From positions 248,001 through 312,000 of the forward strand of contig NZ_JAUFPR010000003.1 in the NCBI RefSeq assembly GCF_030409325.1: DNA of 64,000 nucleotides. The letters are read 5' to 3'. The stretch comes from Mucilaginibacter aquaedulcis. Its GTDB lineage: Bacteria; Bacteroidota; Bacteroidia; Sphingobacteriales; Sphingobacteriaceae. Under the pieces are notes generated by a model, which saw nothing but the letters and a program-made list of their open reading frames with translations, ran no database searches and was not told where the DNA came from. This document shows, piece by piece, positions 52,578 to 62,291 of this stretch (positions are counted from its first letter, which is position 1; each line of letters begins with the position of its first letter). A program made the position numbers and the translations under genes.

Positions 52578-52601
52578 AAAGCCCCGTGTCTGCGGGGCTT
52601 T
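52578..52601. terminator. Bidirectional terminator between SRPBCC and acyltransferase genes
   Basis: A perfect 9-bp stem (aaagccccg with cggggcttt), six-base loop. The minus-strand side continues in a run of seven T (complement of 52574-52580), and the plus side has TTTCCTC. Confidence 0.85.
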
Positions 52602-52615
52602 CCTCATTCATAAAA

Positions 52616-53722
52616 TTAGCCAAGTTTTTTTCGCAGCCATTTACGAACCGGCTCATCATACCATTTTAGGGTGATATAAGCTAGAACAATTGCACCTATC
52701 AAAATAGCTAAAGCATAAGGCCAGGCCTGAACAATGGTTACGCCTTTATGATTACTGATCCATGCCACGTAAAAATAAACCAGCGGATAATGCACCAGGT
52801 AAAGCGGATAAGATATATCGCCGAGAAACTTGCAGATCCTGCTCTCTGTTCGGGTTTGCGCCTCGCCACTGGCACCAAGGTAAACGATAAGCGGAAAAAC
52901 AATAATAATACAAACAGACTCATATATCCCGTTCATCCAAAGATGGTTGGCACCGCCGATGCGCGGCATATACAACACCACCGCCAATAAAACGCTGCAC
53001 CATAAAAATGCCTGCCTGATATGTGCGGGCTTAATGATACGCGAAAGTAACAGGCCTGCAAAAAACGGGTAAATGGTACGGGTTATGCCTACACGCACCT
53101 GCTCTGCGTTAAATGTCCAGCCGCCGCTTACATCGCCATTGGTAATGGCAAGTTGCGCAAGTGCTACAGCTGCAATGCATACCAGCACGGTCAAAGTAGT
53201 TTTTGAGAATTTCCTTATCCAAACCGCATACAGAATATTAGCGATGTACTCAAAGAATAAAGACCACCCTACACTGTTAAGGGGATGCATCTCCTGCCAG
53301 CCGCGTATATCCATAGATAGCGGTATCGGCAAAATTGTGTAACCGATGAGCAAAACCAGCAGCATTTTCCATAATGGCACGGTATGAATAAGCGGCCAGA
53401 TGGTAGAATCTGTAAAATAAAAGCCTATGGCTCCCAATGTCATACCCAGAACCACGAGCGGTTGCAGGCGTTCAATGCGGCGCTTAAAAAAACTGCCGAT
53501 GGTCATTTTATTCCAGCGGTCGTCATAAGCATAGCCGATAACAAAACCCGACAGCAGGAAAAAGAAATCAACTGCCAGATACCCATGATTAACTATAATA
53601 TCCAGGTGTCCGGTACCCAGCGGTTCGGTAAGGTGAAAGGTAACTACGATGATGGCCGCAACACCGCGTAAACCATCCAATATAGGATAATGCGGTTTGG
53701 TGGTCAGTTTATTATTGTCCAT
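52616..53722 (-). CDS. Acyltransferase 3 family membrane protein (OafA/YrhL type)
   Basis: About 368 residues from the ATG at 53722 (the longer frame adds 14 residues). The family start PILDGLRGVAAIIVVTFHLTEPLG, with the catalytic-type His in TFH, is clear, followed by GYLAVDFFFLLSGFVIGYAYDDRW with the FFxLSGF signature and SFFKRRIERLQPL with the Arg-rich loop. About ten membrane helices follow. Such enzymes O-acylate surface polysaccharides or other envelope molecules. The gene is alone on its strand with a terminator behind it; the substrate is not known. Confidence 0.93.
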   Translation of the reverse strand: MDNNKLTTKPHYPILDGLRGVAAIIVVTFHLTEPLGTGHLDIIVNHGYLAVDFFFLLSGFVIGYAYDDRWNKMTIGSFFKRRIERLQPLVVLGMTLGAIGFYFTDSTIWPLIHTVPLWKMLLVLLIGYTILPIPLSMDIRGWQEMHPLNSVGWSLFFEYIANILYAVWIRKFSKTTLTVLVCIAAVALAQLAITNGDVSGGWTFNAEQVRVGITRTIYPFFAGLLLSRIIKPAHIRQAFLWCSVLLAVVLYMPRIGGANHLWMNGIYESVCIIIVFPLIVYLGASGEAQTRTESRICKFLGDISYPLYLVHYPLVYFYVAWISNHKGVTIVQAWPYALAILIGAIVLAYITLKWYDEPVRKWLRKKLG

Positions 53723-53808
53723 TGTATAAGATCTTGTGATATGAGTTGCATACAGCCCTGCCATTCCCGAAACAGGAAACTGTATGGCTCATATTATGCG
53801 TTCCGCGA

Positions 53809-56274
53809 TTATTTTGCTTTCAATTTATCAGCAAGCATTTTCATATAAAAACCACCTACTACGCTCCTTGCCTTAAAGTTTTCCCTGATTCCTGTTTTTG
53901 AATCATAAAAATCATTAAGCGGCACACGTGATGGGGTTTCCAGTGCATGCACATATAGCGGCCTGATCAATGCCTCGAACTGATCTTTCTGCGGAGCAAA
54001 AGTTGCTGTCCAGGCAATCCAGTCATTTTTGGTATATGATTTACGGCTGTCAAGCGGAATCCCGAACTTATTTATTTTGGTAAGGTAATACCGGGTTTCG
54101 GTATCATACACTTTTTGAGGAAACAAATGTAAGCTCAGTACCTTGTCCCAAACCAGGTTATATTTCTGACTCCAGGTATCTTTGTTATCAAAAGTAAGTG
54201 CATAATGATCGCCTGCGTCAGCCATTTTTATCCACTCAGGCACCATGCCTTCGGCAATAGCCCGATACTTTTTGGCGGTTTCGGTTTCACCCATTGCCTC
54301 GGCCATTTGCGCGTAGCAAGCTATTGCCACTATGGCTTTTACCGATAAGTTGGCGTTGCGGGCCAAATGTCCGGCAAAATCATCCGTACATAATTGTGAT
54401 TTAGGATCTAAACCATCTTTAGCAAGGTAATCAACCCAGGTGCTGAGTGTTTGCCAGTGTTTTTTGGCATAATTGGCATTGCCTTCCACCTTAGCAATAG
54501 CAGCGCAAAGGATGATCATATTGCCAGATTCCTCCACCGGCATCGGCTCACCATAGGTTTGTCCGTTGGCCTTTGGATAAGTGCCCAAGTCATGCGCAGC
54601 CCATGGGTGCGGATATTTACCCGTTTCGCTGAAGTGGAAAATACCGTTCAGCATACCCTGCATCAGTTCCGGATTATAAAGCAGGTAAAGCGGTGCCGAG
54701 GGATAAGTTACATCCACAGTGTTTATGAAACCACCGCTGTTGTTTTCCTTAGATAGCCACAGGGTTTCGCCCGCAGGGCTTTTAACCAGCGTATGAGCCG
54801 CAATACTTTGACGATAGGCCAATACGCACAAATGTGCATACTCGGCCCCTCCCGAACGTAAGGCATCCGCGTAAACCTCCTTATCAAAGGCAGTACATTT
54901 TTGTATAACAGACTGGTATTCGTTAAAGGCATTTGTCAATTCGTCTTCAATAGTGGCTTTGCCTGAATTATTCCACCAGGGCCTCAAGTCGGTATTGAAG
55001 TATTGTACAGAAAACCGTTCGTCATAACCTAACTCAACAAAGCGCTCCACAGCGTTTTTACCAACAGTTCCGAAAGGGATGATGGTATTCAATGAAAGTG
55101 AACGCCCCTTTGATGCTGTTGATGAAACAGCTCCCTTTTTGAATGCGTTAGCTGCCTCGCTGCCTTTGGTAATAAACTGAACCGCACCGTTGTTCTTTGG
55201 CGCAGCTACATAAAAATAGCCCCAGTCTATACGCATATCGTCGCCGCCTTTTTGAAGAACTGGCTGCTCAATAGTGCCGGCTTTTAGTACAGATAGTTTC
55301 GCGGTGGCATATTTTTGAGCGCTAACATCCTGTGTTGGCTGATAAACCGCGATATCAGATGAGGCGCCGAGGAAAACTTTTACAGCATGGTTTTTCCCGT
55401 CGTTCGCATTCACTTTATAAGCAATGTATGAAACCGGGCGGGATAACAAGCGCAGATCATTCAACAGCAATGGTGACGTAAAAGTAAGCTGAAGGTTCAC
55501 TTTCCCGGCGGCGAAATTGTATACCGTTTGCGTTGCATTTACCTCAACATCCTTTTGCTGGGCCAGTAATATCCGGGCGGCATTGTCCTTTAATCTATCT
55601 ACAAGGCCAAAATCCAAAAACCTGCCACCGGCAGTATTAGCCAGGTGTATGGCTATCACATTTTGCCCCGCTTTAAGCGTGCTTTTATTGATCGGGAAAT
55701 ATTGAAAACTGCTTGTCCAACCTTTCTTCTCGTAAACGTTCGTTCCGTTCAGGAAAACCTCAATGTTGTCATCGTGGTTAAGTTTTAAAAAAAGCTCATT
55801 AATGCTGGCTATGGCATTAACATCAAATGTTCGCCTCACCCATATATCATCCGATTTCCACAATGTTTTTACGTTCTTTTCATCATCACCAATCGGTGCC
55901 TGTCCAGACTTCCAACCGGCAGTACTGTACTTTGGCGATGTCCAGTCACCCGCTGGTTTATTTTCTGTATAGGCAACGCTATAAGGCGCTTCATCAGAAG
56001 CGCTCAATATGGTTTTGTAGTTGGTTTGCTCTTTCCCAAGAAAACGATAGATCTTGCCATCTACATTGATCAGTCCTAATAGCGAGTGCTCTGCACCTGT
56101 CCAATGGGTGGTGGTTGAGTTGTTCAGTTGATCGGTATTTGACCAGATGCTAAAGTAGGTGTTATGGGTGATCAGCGGATAGGCAGGTGCTTTTCTTTCC
56201 TGAGCATGCACTGTGCCTGCCATACAGGCATAGGCCAGTAAGACCAATGACATTAGTCGGTTAGATTGGTTCAT
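53809..56274 (-). CDS. Glutaminase-like protein (DUF4965/DUF5127/DUF1793 family)
   Basis: An 821-residue exported protein (signal peptide cut after VHA). Four regions follow the usual order for bacterial homologues of fungal glutaminase A: an N-terminal DUF4964-type segment (APAYPLITHNTYFSIWSNTDQLNNSTTTHWTG), a DUF5127 beta domain (about 90-320, with IWVRRTFDVN and VNLQLTFTSPLLL), a DUF4965 helical region (ALRSGGAEYAHLCVLAYRQSIAAHTLVK near 470) and a DUF1793 (alpha/alpha)6 part (YHYPHPWAAHDLGTYPKANGQ-type words: KYPHPWAAHDLGTYPKANGQ). The enzymatic activity in bacteria is not established. It is a single gene, probably involved in nutrient breakdown. Confidence 0.9.
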   Translation of the reverse strand: MNQSNRLMSLVLLAYACMAGTVHAQERKAPAYPLITHNTYFSIWSNTDQLNNSTTTHWTGAEHSLLGLINVDGKIYRFLGKEQTNYKTILSASDEAPYSVAYTENKPAGDWTSPKYSTAGWKSGQAPIGDDEKNVKTLWKSDDIWVRRTFDVNAIASINELFLKLNHDDNIEVFLNGTNVYEKKGWTSSFQYFPINKSTLKAGQNVIAIHLANTAGGRFLDFGLVDRLKDNAARILLAQQKDVEVNATQTVYNFAAGKVNLQLTFTSPLLLNDLRLLSRPVSYIAYKVNANDGKNHAVKVFLGASSDIAVYQPTQDVSAQKYATAKLSVLKAGTIEQPVLQKGGDDMRIDWGYFYVAAPKNNGAVQFITKGSEAANAFKKGAVSSTASKGRSLSLNTIIPFGTVGKNAVERFVELGYDERFSVQYFNTDLRPWWNNSGKATIEDELTNAFNEYQSVIQKCTAFDKEVYADALRSGGAEYAHLCVLAYRQSIAAHTLVKSPAGETLWLSKENNSGGFINTVDVTYPSAPLYLLYNPELMQGMLNGIFHFSETGKYPHPWAAHDLGTYPKANGQTYGEPMPVEESGNMIILCAAIAKVEGNANYAKKHWQTLSTWVDYLAKDGLDPKSQLCTDDFAGHLARNANLSVKAIVAIACYAQMAEAMGETETAKKYRAIAEGMVPEWIKMADAGDHYALTFDNKDTWSQKYNLVWDKVLSLHLFPQKVYDTETRYYLTKINKFGIPLDSRKSYTKNDWIAWTATFAPQKDQFEALIRPLYVHALETPSRVPLNDFYDSKTGIRENFKARSVVGGFYMKMLADKLKAK

Positions 56275-56456
56275 AGGTAGTATATATAATTGATTTTTTA
56301 TTCAGCAGGCTAAAATAAATAAAAGCGCGGCAGGTATGTCTTCATATCGTGTCAAAGTCGATGCATATCGTCTCAATTTCGCCCATTTTTGCACCTGGCG
56401 ATGTAATAACTGATACATGTACCTGAATACTATCTACCGGAAAATTGGAGAAGGTT

Positions 56457-58787
56457 TTAGTTAAGGGCGATAGCGGTTTTTTTCAGATCATGTGGTGTTT
56501 CGGCAATTATCGGAAAAGTTTCCAAACGGAACTTGACTATTACCTCTGCACCGTTGTTATTTTCGGTTTTTAGTGTCCCTTTTAACTGCTTACTTAAGGC
56601 CATTATCATTTGCATGCCCAATGTATTATTAGTTTCGCGGTCAAATGTTTCAGGAAACCCTCTGCCGTTATCAGCTACGCTAAGCATAGCCATGTGATCA
56701 TCTACCATCTTCAACTCCACATCTACCTTACCGCCTTTGCTATCAAACGCATATTTTATCGCGTTTGTAATGGCTTCATTTAAGATCAATCCAAGTGGAA
56801 CCGCCTGAGCAATATCAATGTCGATTTCTTCGATAAAAGAATTGATGATGACTTTACGATCGTAAACATTGAAGCTGTCTTTTAAATAATAAATTAACTC
56901 AGCAACGTACGAAGGTAAATTTATCATGGAAATATTTTTACCTGCATAAAGTTTCTGATGAATTAGAGAAATAGCGTGAACACGGTCTTTGCTTTGATTG
57001 AGCGCGTTCAATGCTTCCTTATTTTCAAGAAATGCCGACTGGGTATTTAGCAAACTCATTACAATTTGCAGGTTGTTTTTAACGCGGTGGTGCACCTCTT
57101 TAAGAAGCCAGTCTTTTTCGCTCAACAGTTTATCTTTATCACCGATCAATTGCTGCAAGCTATGGTTTTGTTGATTGATCTCCGTTTGCTTGCTATACAA
57201 TAACCTGTTACTTTTTAATTTATTCCGGTAACCGTTATAAGCTAAACCGGCTATTATCATAAAAGCTGTTATACCGCCAAAGGTTATATTTTTTTGCAAC
57301 CTTACTTTCCGCAGTTCGGCTTGCTGGCTTTCCTGTTGATTTTTAAGCAGTTTTATGGACGATATTTTTTGTTCTGTTTGGTATTTAATGTCAATTTCTG
57401 CAATCTGCTTGCTTTTGGTTGTATTAAATATGGAATCGTTAATTTGCTTATATTGCTGATAATGTTTTATAGCCGAAATATAATTCCCCTTAATTGAATC
57501 TAATAAAAACCCATAATAATTAATGTCTCTTTTTGAAGCGGGACTTTCAAGACTATCCGAAAACAATTGCACTCTTTTTAAGTAGTAATCGGCATTATTA
57601 TAATCTCTGATTGAAACAAAAAATTTAATAGTGGTCAGGTAATCAATAATATGATTATGAATGGTGATATATTGATTAACTATACCACGATCCGCACCCT
57701 GCTTTTCAATCACGCTGATCATATTTGTATAGCTCTGCTTTGCACTGCCATAATATTTTAGAGCATCATATATTTTCCCATATGATTGGTAAGCAGATAT
57801 TTTTTGGCCCTCATCAGTAGGTGGCTTTTTCTTTACAATGTTATTAAAAAAAACAAGTGCATCTTTCTCTTTATTAAGCGCAATAAGATCTGAAACGTAC
57901 AGCGCTGAGTATAAATATAACAACCCATGATCGGGACGGTTATAAGCCATATTCAGCGCTTTATTGCTCCAGTAAACACTTTCCTTAAACTTTTTCAGAT
58001 CGTTATAAGTAGTAGCAAGCTTATGATAAAAGTAGTCGGCAGTTGCCGTATCAGGCGTACCTTCTAAATTTTTCACCACCTCCAGCTCATAGTATAGCTT
58101 TTTCTGCAAATCGCCTTTTTGCCGGGCTACTTCACCTAACAGATCAAAGGTATATGCCAGTTTTTTATAGCCTTCTTTTTTGTATTGATCAATAACTTGC
58201 AGTAACTCTGTTTCGGCCAAATCAAACTTGCCTTCATTTAAATGTGCGTCGCCAATTGCTTTTAGTGCATCTGTTTGTTCCTTCTTCAAGTTTAACTTTT
58301 TGTAAACACTATCTGCACGCTGAAAGAAAACTATCTTTTTCGCAATATTGATCTTATTGTTTGCCGGGAGTAAATCTCCCAGATCATACCATGCATTAGC
58401 TTCTTCTTCAGGTATTTTTATCTTTTTATAATAATTAATGATCTGCATGTAGCAGCTTATTCCATGATCATAGTTACCAGCTTCACGGTCGCAGATCGCT
58501 ATTTCAACAAGCGTCTTATTCTCCCAGGTTATATCTTTTAATTTTTTACTCAACTGAAACGCTTTGGCGTAGTTTTCATAGGCGCTGTCGAGGTCATTTT
58601 TATACTCACCGGGTTTATAAACATAATAGTTCCCTAATTTTAAAAGGAGGCTGATCTGGGTGGTATCGGGTGAGCTTTTTTTTATCTGGTCAATTAATTC
58701 GCGTGGGGTTTGCCCGCTGGCCTTAAACAGCGAAAAAAACAAGATCAAACATACAATGAGCAATTTGTACACCTTATTCAATATCAT
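56457..58787 (-). CDS. TPR-containing sensor histidine kinase (HisKA_2 type)
   Basis: A 776-residue orphan kinase with a signal peptide (cut after KASG), about eight tetratricopeptide repeats up to residue 430, a coiled coil and one membrane helix (about 500-518, FGGITAFMIIAGLAYNGY), a second coiled coil and a HisKA_2/HATPase core. The phosphoacceptor is in KEVHHRVKNNLQIVMSLLNTQS (His near 565), the N-box is NEAITNAIKYAF (near 672) and the ATP lid VADNGRGFP (near 707). No response regulator is adjacent; kinases of this type often phosphorylate a LytTR-type or diffusible regulator encoded elsewhere. Signal unknown. Confidence 0.93.
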   Translation of the reverse strand: MILNKVYKLLIVCLILFFSLFKASGQTPRELIDQIKKSSPDTTQISLLLKLGNYYVYKPGEYKNDLDSAYENYAKAFQLSKKLKDITWENKTLVEIAICDREAGNYDHGISCYMQIINYYKKIKIPEEEANAWYDLGDLLPANNKINIAKKIVFFQRADSVYKKLNLKKEQTDALKAIGDAHLNEGKFDLAETELLQVIDQYKKEGYKKLAYTFDLLGEVARQKGDLQKKLYYELEVVKNLEGTPDTATADYFYHKLATTYNDLKKFKESVYWSNKALNMAYNRPDHGLLYLYSALYVSDLIALNKEKDALVFFNNIVKKKPPTDEGQKISAYQSYGKIYDALKYYGSAKQSYTNMISVIEKQGADRGIVNQYITIHNHIIDYLTTIKFFVSIRDYNNADYYLKRVQLFSDSLESPASKRDINYYGFLLDSIKGNYISAIKHYQQYKQINDSIFNTTKSKQIAEIDIKYQTEQKISSIKLLKNQQESQQAELRKVRLQKNITFGGITAFMIIAGLAYNGYRNKLKSNRLLYSKQTEINQQNHSLQQLIGDKDKLLSEKDWLLKEVHHRVKNNLQIVMSLLNTQSAFLENKEALNALNQSKDRVHAISLIHQKLYAGKNISMINLPSYVAELIYYLKDSFNVYDRKVIINSFIEEIDIDIAQAVPLGLILNEAITNAIKYAFDSKGGKVDVELKMVDDHMAMLSVADNGRGFPETFDRETNNTLGMQMIMALSKQLKGTLKTENNNGAEVIVKFRLETFPIIAETPHDLKKTAIALN

Positions 58788-58960
58788 TTCTTAATTGGGG
58801 GATGACAGCATACAAAACAGACTTTATGCTTATCAAGGATAAATTTAAAAGTTTTTTTTATTAAAGATGATTTGTACAAGGTAAAACCAGCATATCTTAA
58901 TATTTAATGAACACGATACTACTTCATCACAAAGGATGGATACATTAAAATTAAAAGTAC

Positions 58961-58992
58961 TTTCAATTACAAAGTTAATTTTCATAGATTTG
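58961..58992 (+). promoter_or_regulatory. Candidate promoter of the DoxX-like gene
   Basis: TTTC (58961-58964), 20 bases, then TAGATTTG (58985-58992), fits the Bacteroidota consensus with one mismatch in the -33 element. The leader would be about 20 bases before the ATG at 59020. Confidence 0.45.
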
Positions 58993-59019
58993 TAATTCAG
59001 ATCATTAATAAAGTTTGTT

Positions 59020-59721
59020 ATGCCTAAGTTAAGAGCCATATATGATGAAGCAAAAGCCGACAAATGGTTTCAGCGCTTCGCGGTGTTCTGCCGAATTGCT
59101 TTAGCGCTGAGTTTCCTGCCAACCGGAATTGTAAAGATCATGGGGCAACGCTTTGCCGAAGGTTTGCCACATAATAATCCGCTGGGGCATTATTTTGATG
59201 CCTTATTGCTAACAGGCTATTACTATAACTTTATTGGCATCACGCAATTAACCATTACCATCCTCTTATTAATACCGCGAACAGCATTGCTCGGCACTAT
59301 CGCTTATTTCACCATGATTGTTAATATTACGGTACTCACCTACGCTACCCGCTTTGACGGTACGCGGCTCATTACCTTTATGCTATTGGCCTGCTTATAT
59401 TTATTGATCTGGGATTATGATCGTTTAAAATATCTCTTTATTAAACCAATCCTGACTGCCTCCCCTACAATCACAAAACCCATAGGCAAGCGGCTGCGCA
59501 TCTATTTTTTTAGTGGTTGCATAGCAGTTATAACCATCATTATCCTGGGCACTTTTTATCTCTTCAGGATAGTGCCGGGTAACACGGAAGAAGAGTGCCG
59601 CAACCAATGCGGAAACAATAAAGACACAAAAGCCTGCCAGGCTTTCTGCGACTGCATTTACAAACAAGGTATGCCATTGGATAGCGCATTAAGTAAATTT
59701 GATAAGGCCGCTTCTCATTGA
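59020..59721 (+). CDS. DoxX-like membrane protein with a cysteine-rich tail
   Basis: A 233-residue protein with four to five membrane helices (WFQRFAVFCRIALALSFLPTGIVKIMG opens the DoxX-like region; then ITQLTITILLLIP, TIAYFTMIVNITVLTYA, LITFMLLACLYLLIW) and a further helix near 165-187 (YFFSGCIAVITIIILGTFYLF). The last 40 residues form a compact Cys-rich segment with the spacing ECRNQC...KACQAFCDCIYKQG, five cysteines, presumably outside the cytoplasm. This tail is unusual for a DoxX-like protein. The gene is single, with a bidirectional terminator shared with the M13 peptidase gene. Function unknown. Confidence 0.82.
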   Translation: MPKLRAIYDEAKADKWFQRFAVFCRIALALSFLPTGIVKIMGQRFAEGLPHNNPLGHYFDALLLTGYYYNFIGITQLTITILLLIPRTALLGTIAYFTMIVNITVLTYATRFDGTRLITFMLLACLYLLIWDYDRLKYLFIKPILTASPTITKPIGKRLRIYFFSGCIAVITIIILGTFYLFRIVPGNTEEECRNQCGNNKDTKACQAFCDCIYKQGMPLDSALSKFDKAASH

Positions 59722-59762
59722 CGAGCGTAATCGGATTGTTGACTGGCTGGGGGAGAAATAAA

Positions 59763-59796
59763 CAAAAAAGGCCGGCTTCACTGTCGGCCTTTTTTG
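59763..59796. terminator. Bidirectional terminator
   Basis: A perfect 12-bp stem (caaaaaaggccg with cggccttttttg) around a ten-base loop, with T-runs on both strands. It sits between the DoxX-like gene and the convergent M13 peptidase gene. Confidence 0.88.
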
Positions 59797-59802
59797 TTTG
59801 TT

Positions 59803-61821
59803 TTACCAGATCTTCACTCTTTGATCGTCGGGTTTGTAATTTTTATCGCCTGGTTCCACGTTAAATGCCTTGTAAAAAGGAGCAAAATTCATCAACGGGC
59901 CATTTACACGCCACATGGCCGGTGAGTGCGGATTAGTGTTCACATAGGTACGAAGAAACGCATCCCGTGTTTTAACTCTCCATATCCTGGCTATTGACAG
60001 AAAGAAACGCTGATTGGGCGTAAACCCATCAATTTTTTCAGAACCCTGCCCCTGCCGTGTCATCTTAAATGCATCATAAGCTATTGCAACACCACCATTA
60101 TCGGCGGTATTTTCGCCCAAAGTCAACGCTCCCTTAATATGAACAGTATCCAAAACAGTAAATGAGCTGTATAGGTTAGCCAATTGTGCTGTTTTCTCAC
60201 GGAATTTTTGGTAATCCTCTTTTGTCCACCAGTTTTTAACGTTGCCGTCCTTATCAAACTGTGCACCCTGATCGTCAAACGCGTGTGTCATCTCATGGCC
60301 TATTACCATGCCAATACCTCCATAATTGATGGCATCATCTGCCGAAAAATCAAAGTAAGGAAACTGTAAAATACCTGCAGGGAAAACAATATCATTTTGT
60401 GATGGATCATAATATGCGGTAACCGTTGCCGGTGTTGTGGCCCACTCTGTCCTATCGACCGGCTTGTTCAATTTCGCCAGTTGAAACTGGTAGTCATTTT
60501 GGTTTAGCGAGAGCACATTTTCAAAGTATTTTGTTCTGTTGATCTGGACCTTGTTGTAATCCCTCCATTTATCAGGATAGCCTATTTTTTTTGTGATGGT
60601 GTATAATTTTTCCTTTGCCTTTAGTTTGGTACTGTCGCTCATCCAGTCGAGATGATTAATCCTGTTTTCAAAGGATTTCTGGAGGTTGTTCACTAAGATC
60701 AGCACACGTTTTTTTGCATCCTCATTAAAATATCTTTTTACGTACAGTTGCCCCAAAGCCTGCCCCAGATAGTTATCAACGCTTGCGGTCATGATCTGTT
60801 TGCGCGGTTTTTGCGTTGCCTGTCCTGTTAGCGCTTTATTAAACTCAAATGAGGCATCAACAAAAGGTTTACTGAGCGTTTCGGCGTAATTTTCGAGAAC
60901 GCTTGCCTTTAAATATACTTTCCAGTCATTTATGCTAACCGAAGTTAACATCGTGTTCAACTTATCGTAATAGGCCGGTTGGGCCATATCTATAGAATCG
61001 GTAATTGCACCCAGCTCGGCAAGTAAAGTTACCCACGCTATATTGGGTTCTGAGGTATTGATGGCGGCAACAGCTACCTTATGGTAATTAGCATTAACAT
61101 CCCTTAGCTCAATATTTGATTTATGCGATCCGGCAATTTGCTTCTCCATTGCATAAGCTGTAGCTGCATCCTTAGTTGCAGCGGCGTGGCTGCTCCCGGT
61201 TAATTCAAACAAGGTGCGCACATATTCGTGATAGGCCTGCTGAATGTGCAGCGTGGGCGAATCAGTTTTAAAATAATAATCTTTATCAGGCAAACCGATG
61301 CCTCCCTGGTAAACATGGGCAATATTTAAGCGGCTATTTTTATTATCGGGAGAAACGCCAAAGCTAATGATAGAGCGATTACCCGACTTTAATTCTGCCG
61401 CAACAAATTTGAGTAATGACGGTACATTGCTGATCGCATCAATATCTGCAAGTATGGGTTTAATCGGCTGGTATCCGCGATGATTGATTGTTGCCATATC
61501 CATACCGGATGCATAGAAATCACCAACCTTTTGCTCAATGCTGCCCATCTTGTTATTGGTTTTTGATACACTATCGAGGATATTTTGCAGCAGTTGTTTT
61601 TGCGGAATGTTCAGGAACGAGTAAGAGCCCACACCTGATTGATCGTTAGCAATTTTCGCGGTGTCGGTCCAGCGGCCATTAACAAAACGAAAGAAGTTAT
61701 CACCGGGTTTTATTTGTGGGTTTAATCCGGCTACATCAACAAAACTTGTTTTTTGCGCATGTGAATAGTTCCATAAACTTAAAAATGTGGCCGTTAAACA
61801 CAAGCAAAATATTTTTTTCAT
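59803..61821 (-). CDS. M13 family zinc metallopeptidase (PepO/neprilysin-like)
   Basis: A 672-residue exported endopeptidase (signal peptide cut after SHA). The N-terminal M13 domain shows NPQIKPGDNFFRFVNGRW and the catalytic half contains VIGHEMTHAFDDQGAQFD (HExxH, His509/Glu510/His513 region) and LGENTADNGGVAIAYDAF with the third zinc ligand Glu near 571. The C-terminus has the substrate-binding FFLSIARIWRVKTRDAFLRTYVNTNPHSPAMWRVNGPLMNFAPFYKAF with the conserved NPHSP and RVNG words and ends DDQRVKIW. It degrades peptides in the periplasm. Monocistronic with a terminator behind it. Confidence 0.96.
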   Translation of the reverse strand: MKKIFCLCLTATFLSLWNYSHAQKTSFVDVAGLNPQIKPGDNFFRFVNGRWTDTAKIANDQSGVGSYSFLNIPQKQLLQNILDSVSKTNNKMGSIEQKVGDFYASGMDMATINHRGYQPIKPILADIDAISNVPSLLKFVAAELKSGNRSIISFGVSPDNKNSRLNIAHVYQGGIGLPDKDYYFKTDSPTLHIQQAYHEYVRTLFELTGSSHAAATKDAATAYAMEKQIAGSHKSNIELRDVNANYHKVAVAAINTSEPNIAWVTLLAELGAITDSIDMAQPAYYDKLNTMLTSVSINDWKVYLKASVLENYAETLSKPFVDASFEFNKALTGQATQKPRKQIMTASVDNYLGQALGQLYVKRYFNEDAKKRVLILVNNLQKSFENRINHLDWMSDSTKLKAKEKLYTITKKIGYPDKWRDYNKVQINRTKYFENVLSLNQNDYQFQLAKLNKPVDRTEWATTPATVTAYYDPSQNDIVFPAGILQFPYFDFSADDAINYGGIGMVIGHEMTHAFDDQGAQFDKDGNVKNWWTKEDYQKFREKTAQLANLYSSFTVLDTVHIKGALTLGENTADNGGVAIAYDAFKMTRQGQGSEKIDGFTPNQRFFLSIARIWRVKTRDAFLRTYVNTNPHSPAMWRVNGPLMNFAPFYKAFNVEPGDKNYKPDDQRVKIW

Positions 61822-61919
61822 AAACTGAAGATTTGTTTAAAGATATTAAAATTTCATACTCTGCGAAAAATCACCCCGTCAAAAGCTTGCACAGATAAAT
61901 CAAAAATTCAAGGTAAAAG

Positions 61920-61943
61920 AAGCTCCGCAGACATGCGGGGCTT
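61920..61943. terminator. Terminator-like hairpin
   Basis: A 10-bp stem with one wobble (aagctccgca with tgcggggctt) and loop gaca, about 100 bases upstream of the M13 start codon. The T-run on the minus strand (TCTTTTACC) is weak. It may end a transcript from the minus-strand lipoprotein gene at 62.3-62.5 kb. Confidence 0.5.
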
Positions 61944-62139
61944 TGTTCCTGAGGCCATGCTCGTCCGGATAGCTATCAGGAGGAGCACCAATGATATTAC
62001 TATCAGGGTTGATAAGCCTATAATAGCTACCTTTATACACCCAGGAAAAAAATATCTTTTTCTTTCTTTTTAATAATTAAAACTGTGAAATAATATTAAT
62101 AATAATTAATATCCATATATTAGGTGCTTATTTATTTAA

Positions 62140-62247
62140 ATGCCTAAGCCAAGTATCCGTCAAACCTCTTTTAAAGCTTTAATTGTTTTATCAATTTTTT
62201 TAGGACTGTTTTATTTCTTTGTTATGGTCTATTATTTCTCTAAATAA
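62140..62247 (+). CDS. 35-residue single-span membrane protein
   Basis: A short frame from ATG 62140 to TAA 62247 reads MPKPSIRQTSFKALIVLS then IFLGLFYFFVMVYYFSK. It has a basic N-terminus, one hydrophobic helix of about 20 residues and a Lys at the end, the form of a small membrane protein with the N-terminus inside. There is no clear ribosome-binding site, as is common in this phylum. It lies far from other plus-strand genes; no function can be proposed. Confidence 0.45.
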   Translation: MPKPSIRQTSFKALIVLSIFLGLFYFFVMVYYFSK

Positions 62248-62291
62248 AAAAGACTCATATCTCTACGAGGCTCTTAGATTTTAAGTTTACA

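Noticed and set aside
58845..59063. Minus-strand frame of 72 residues
   Set aside because: Covers the promoter region of the DoxX-like gene and overlaps its start; composition is AT-driven, not protein-like.
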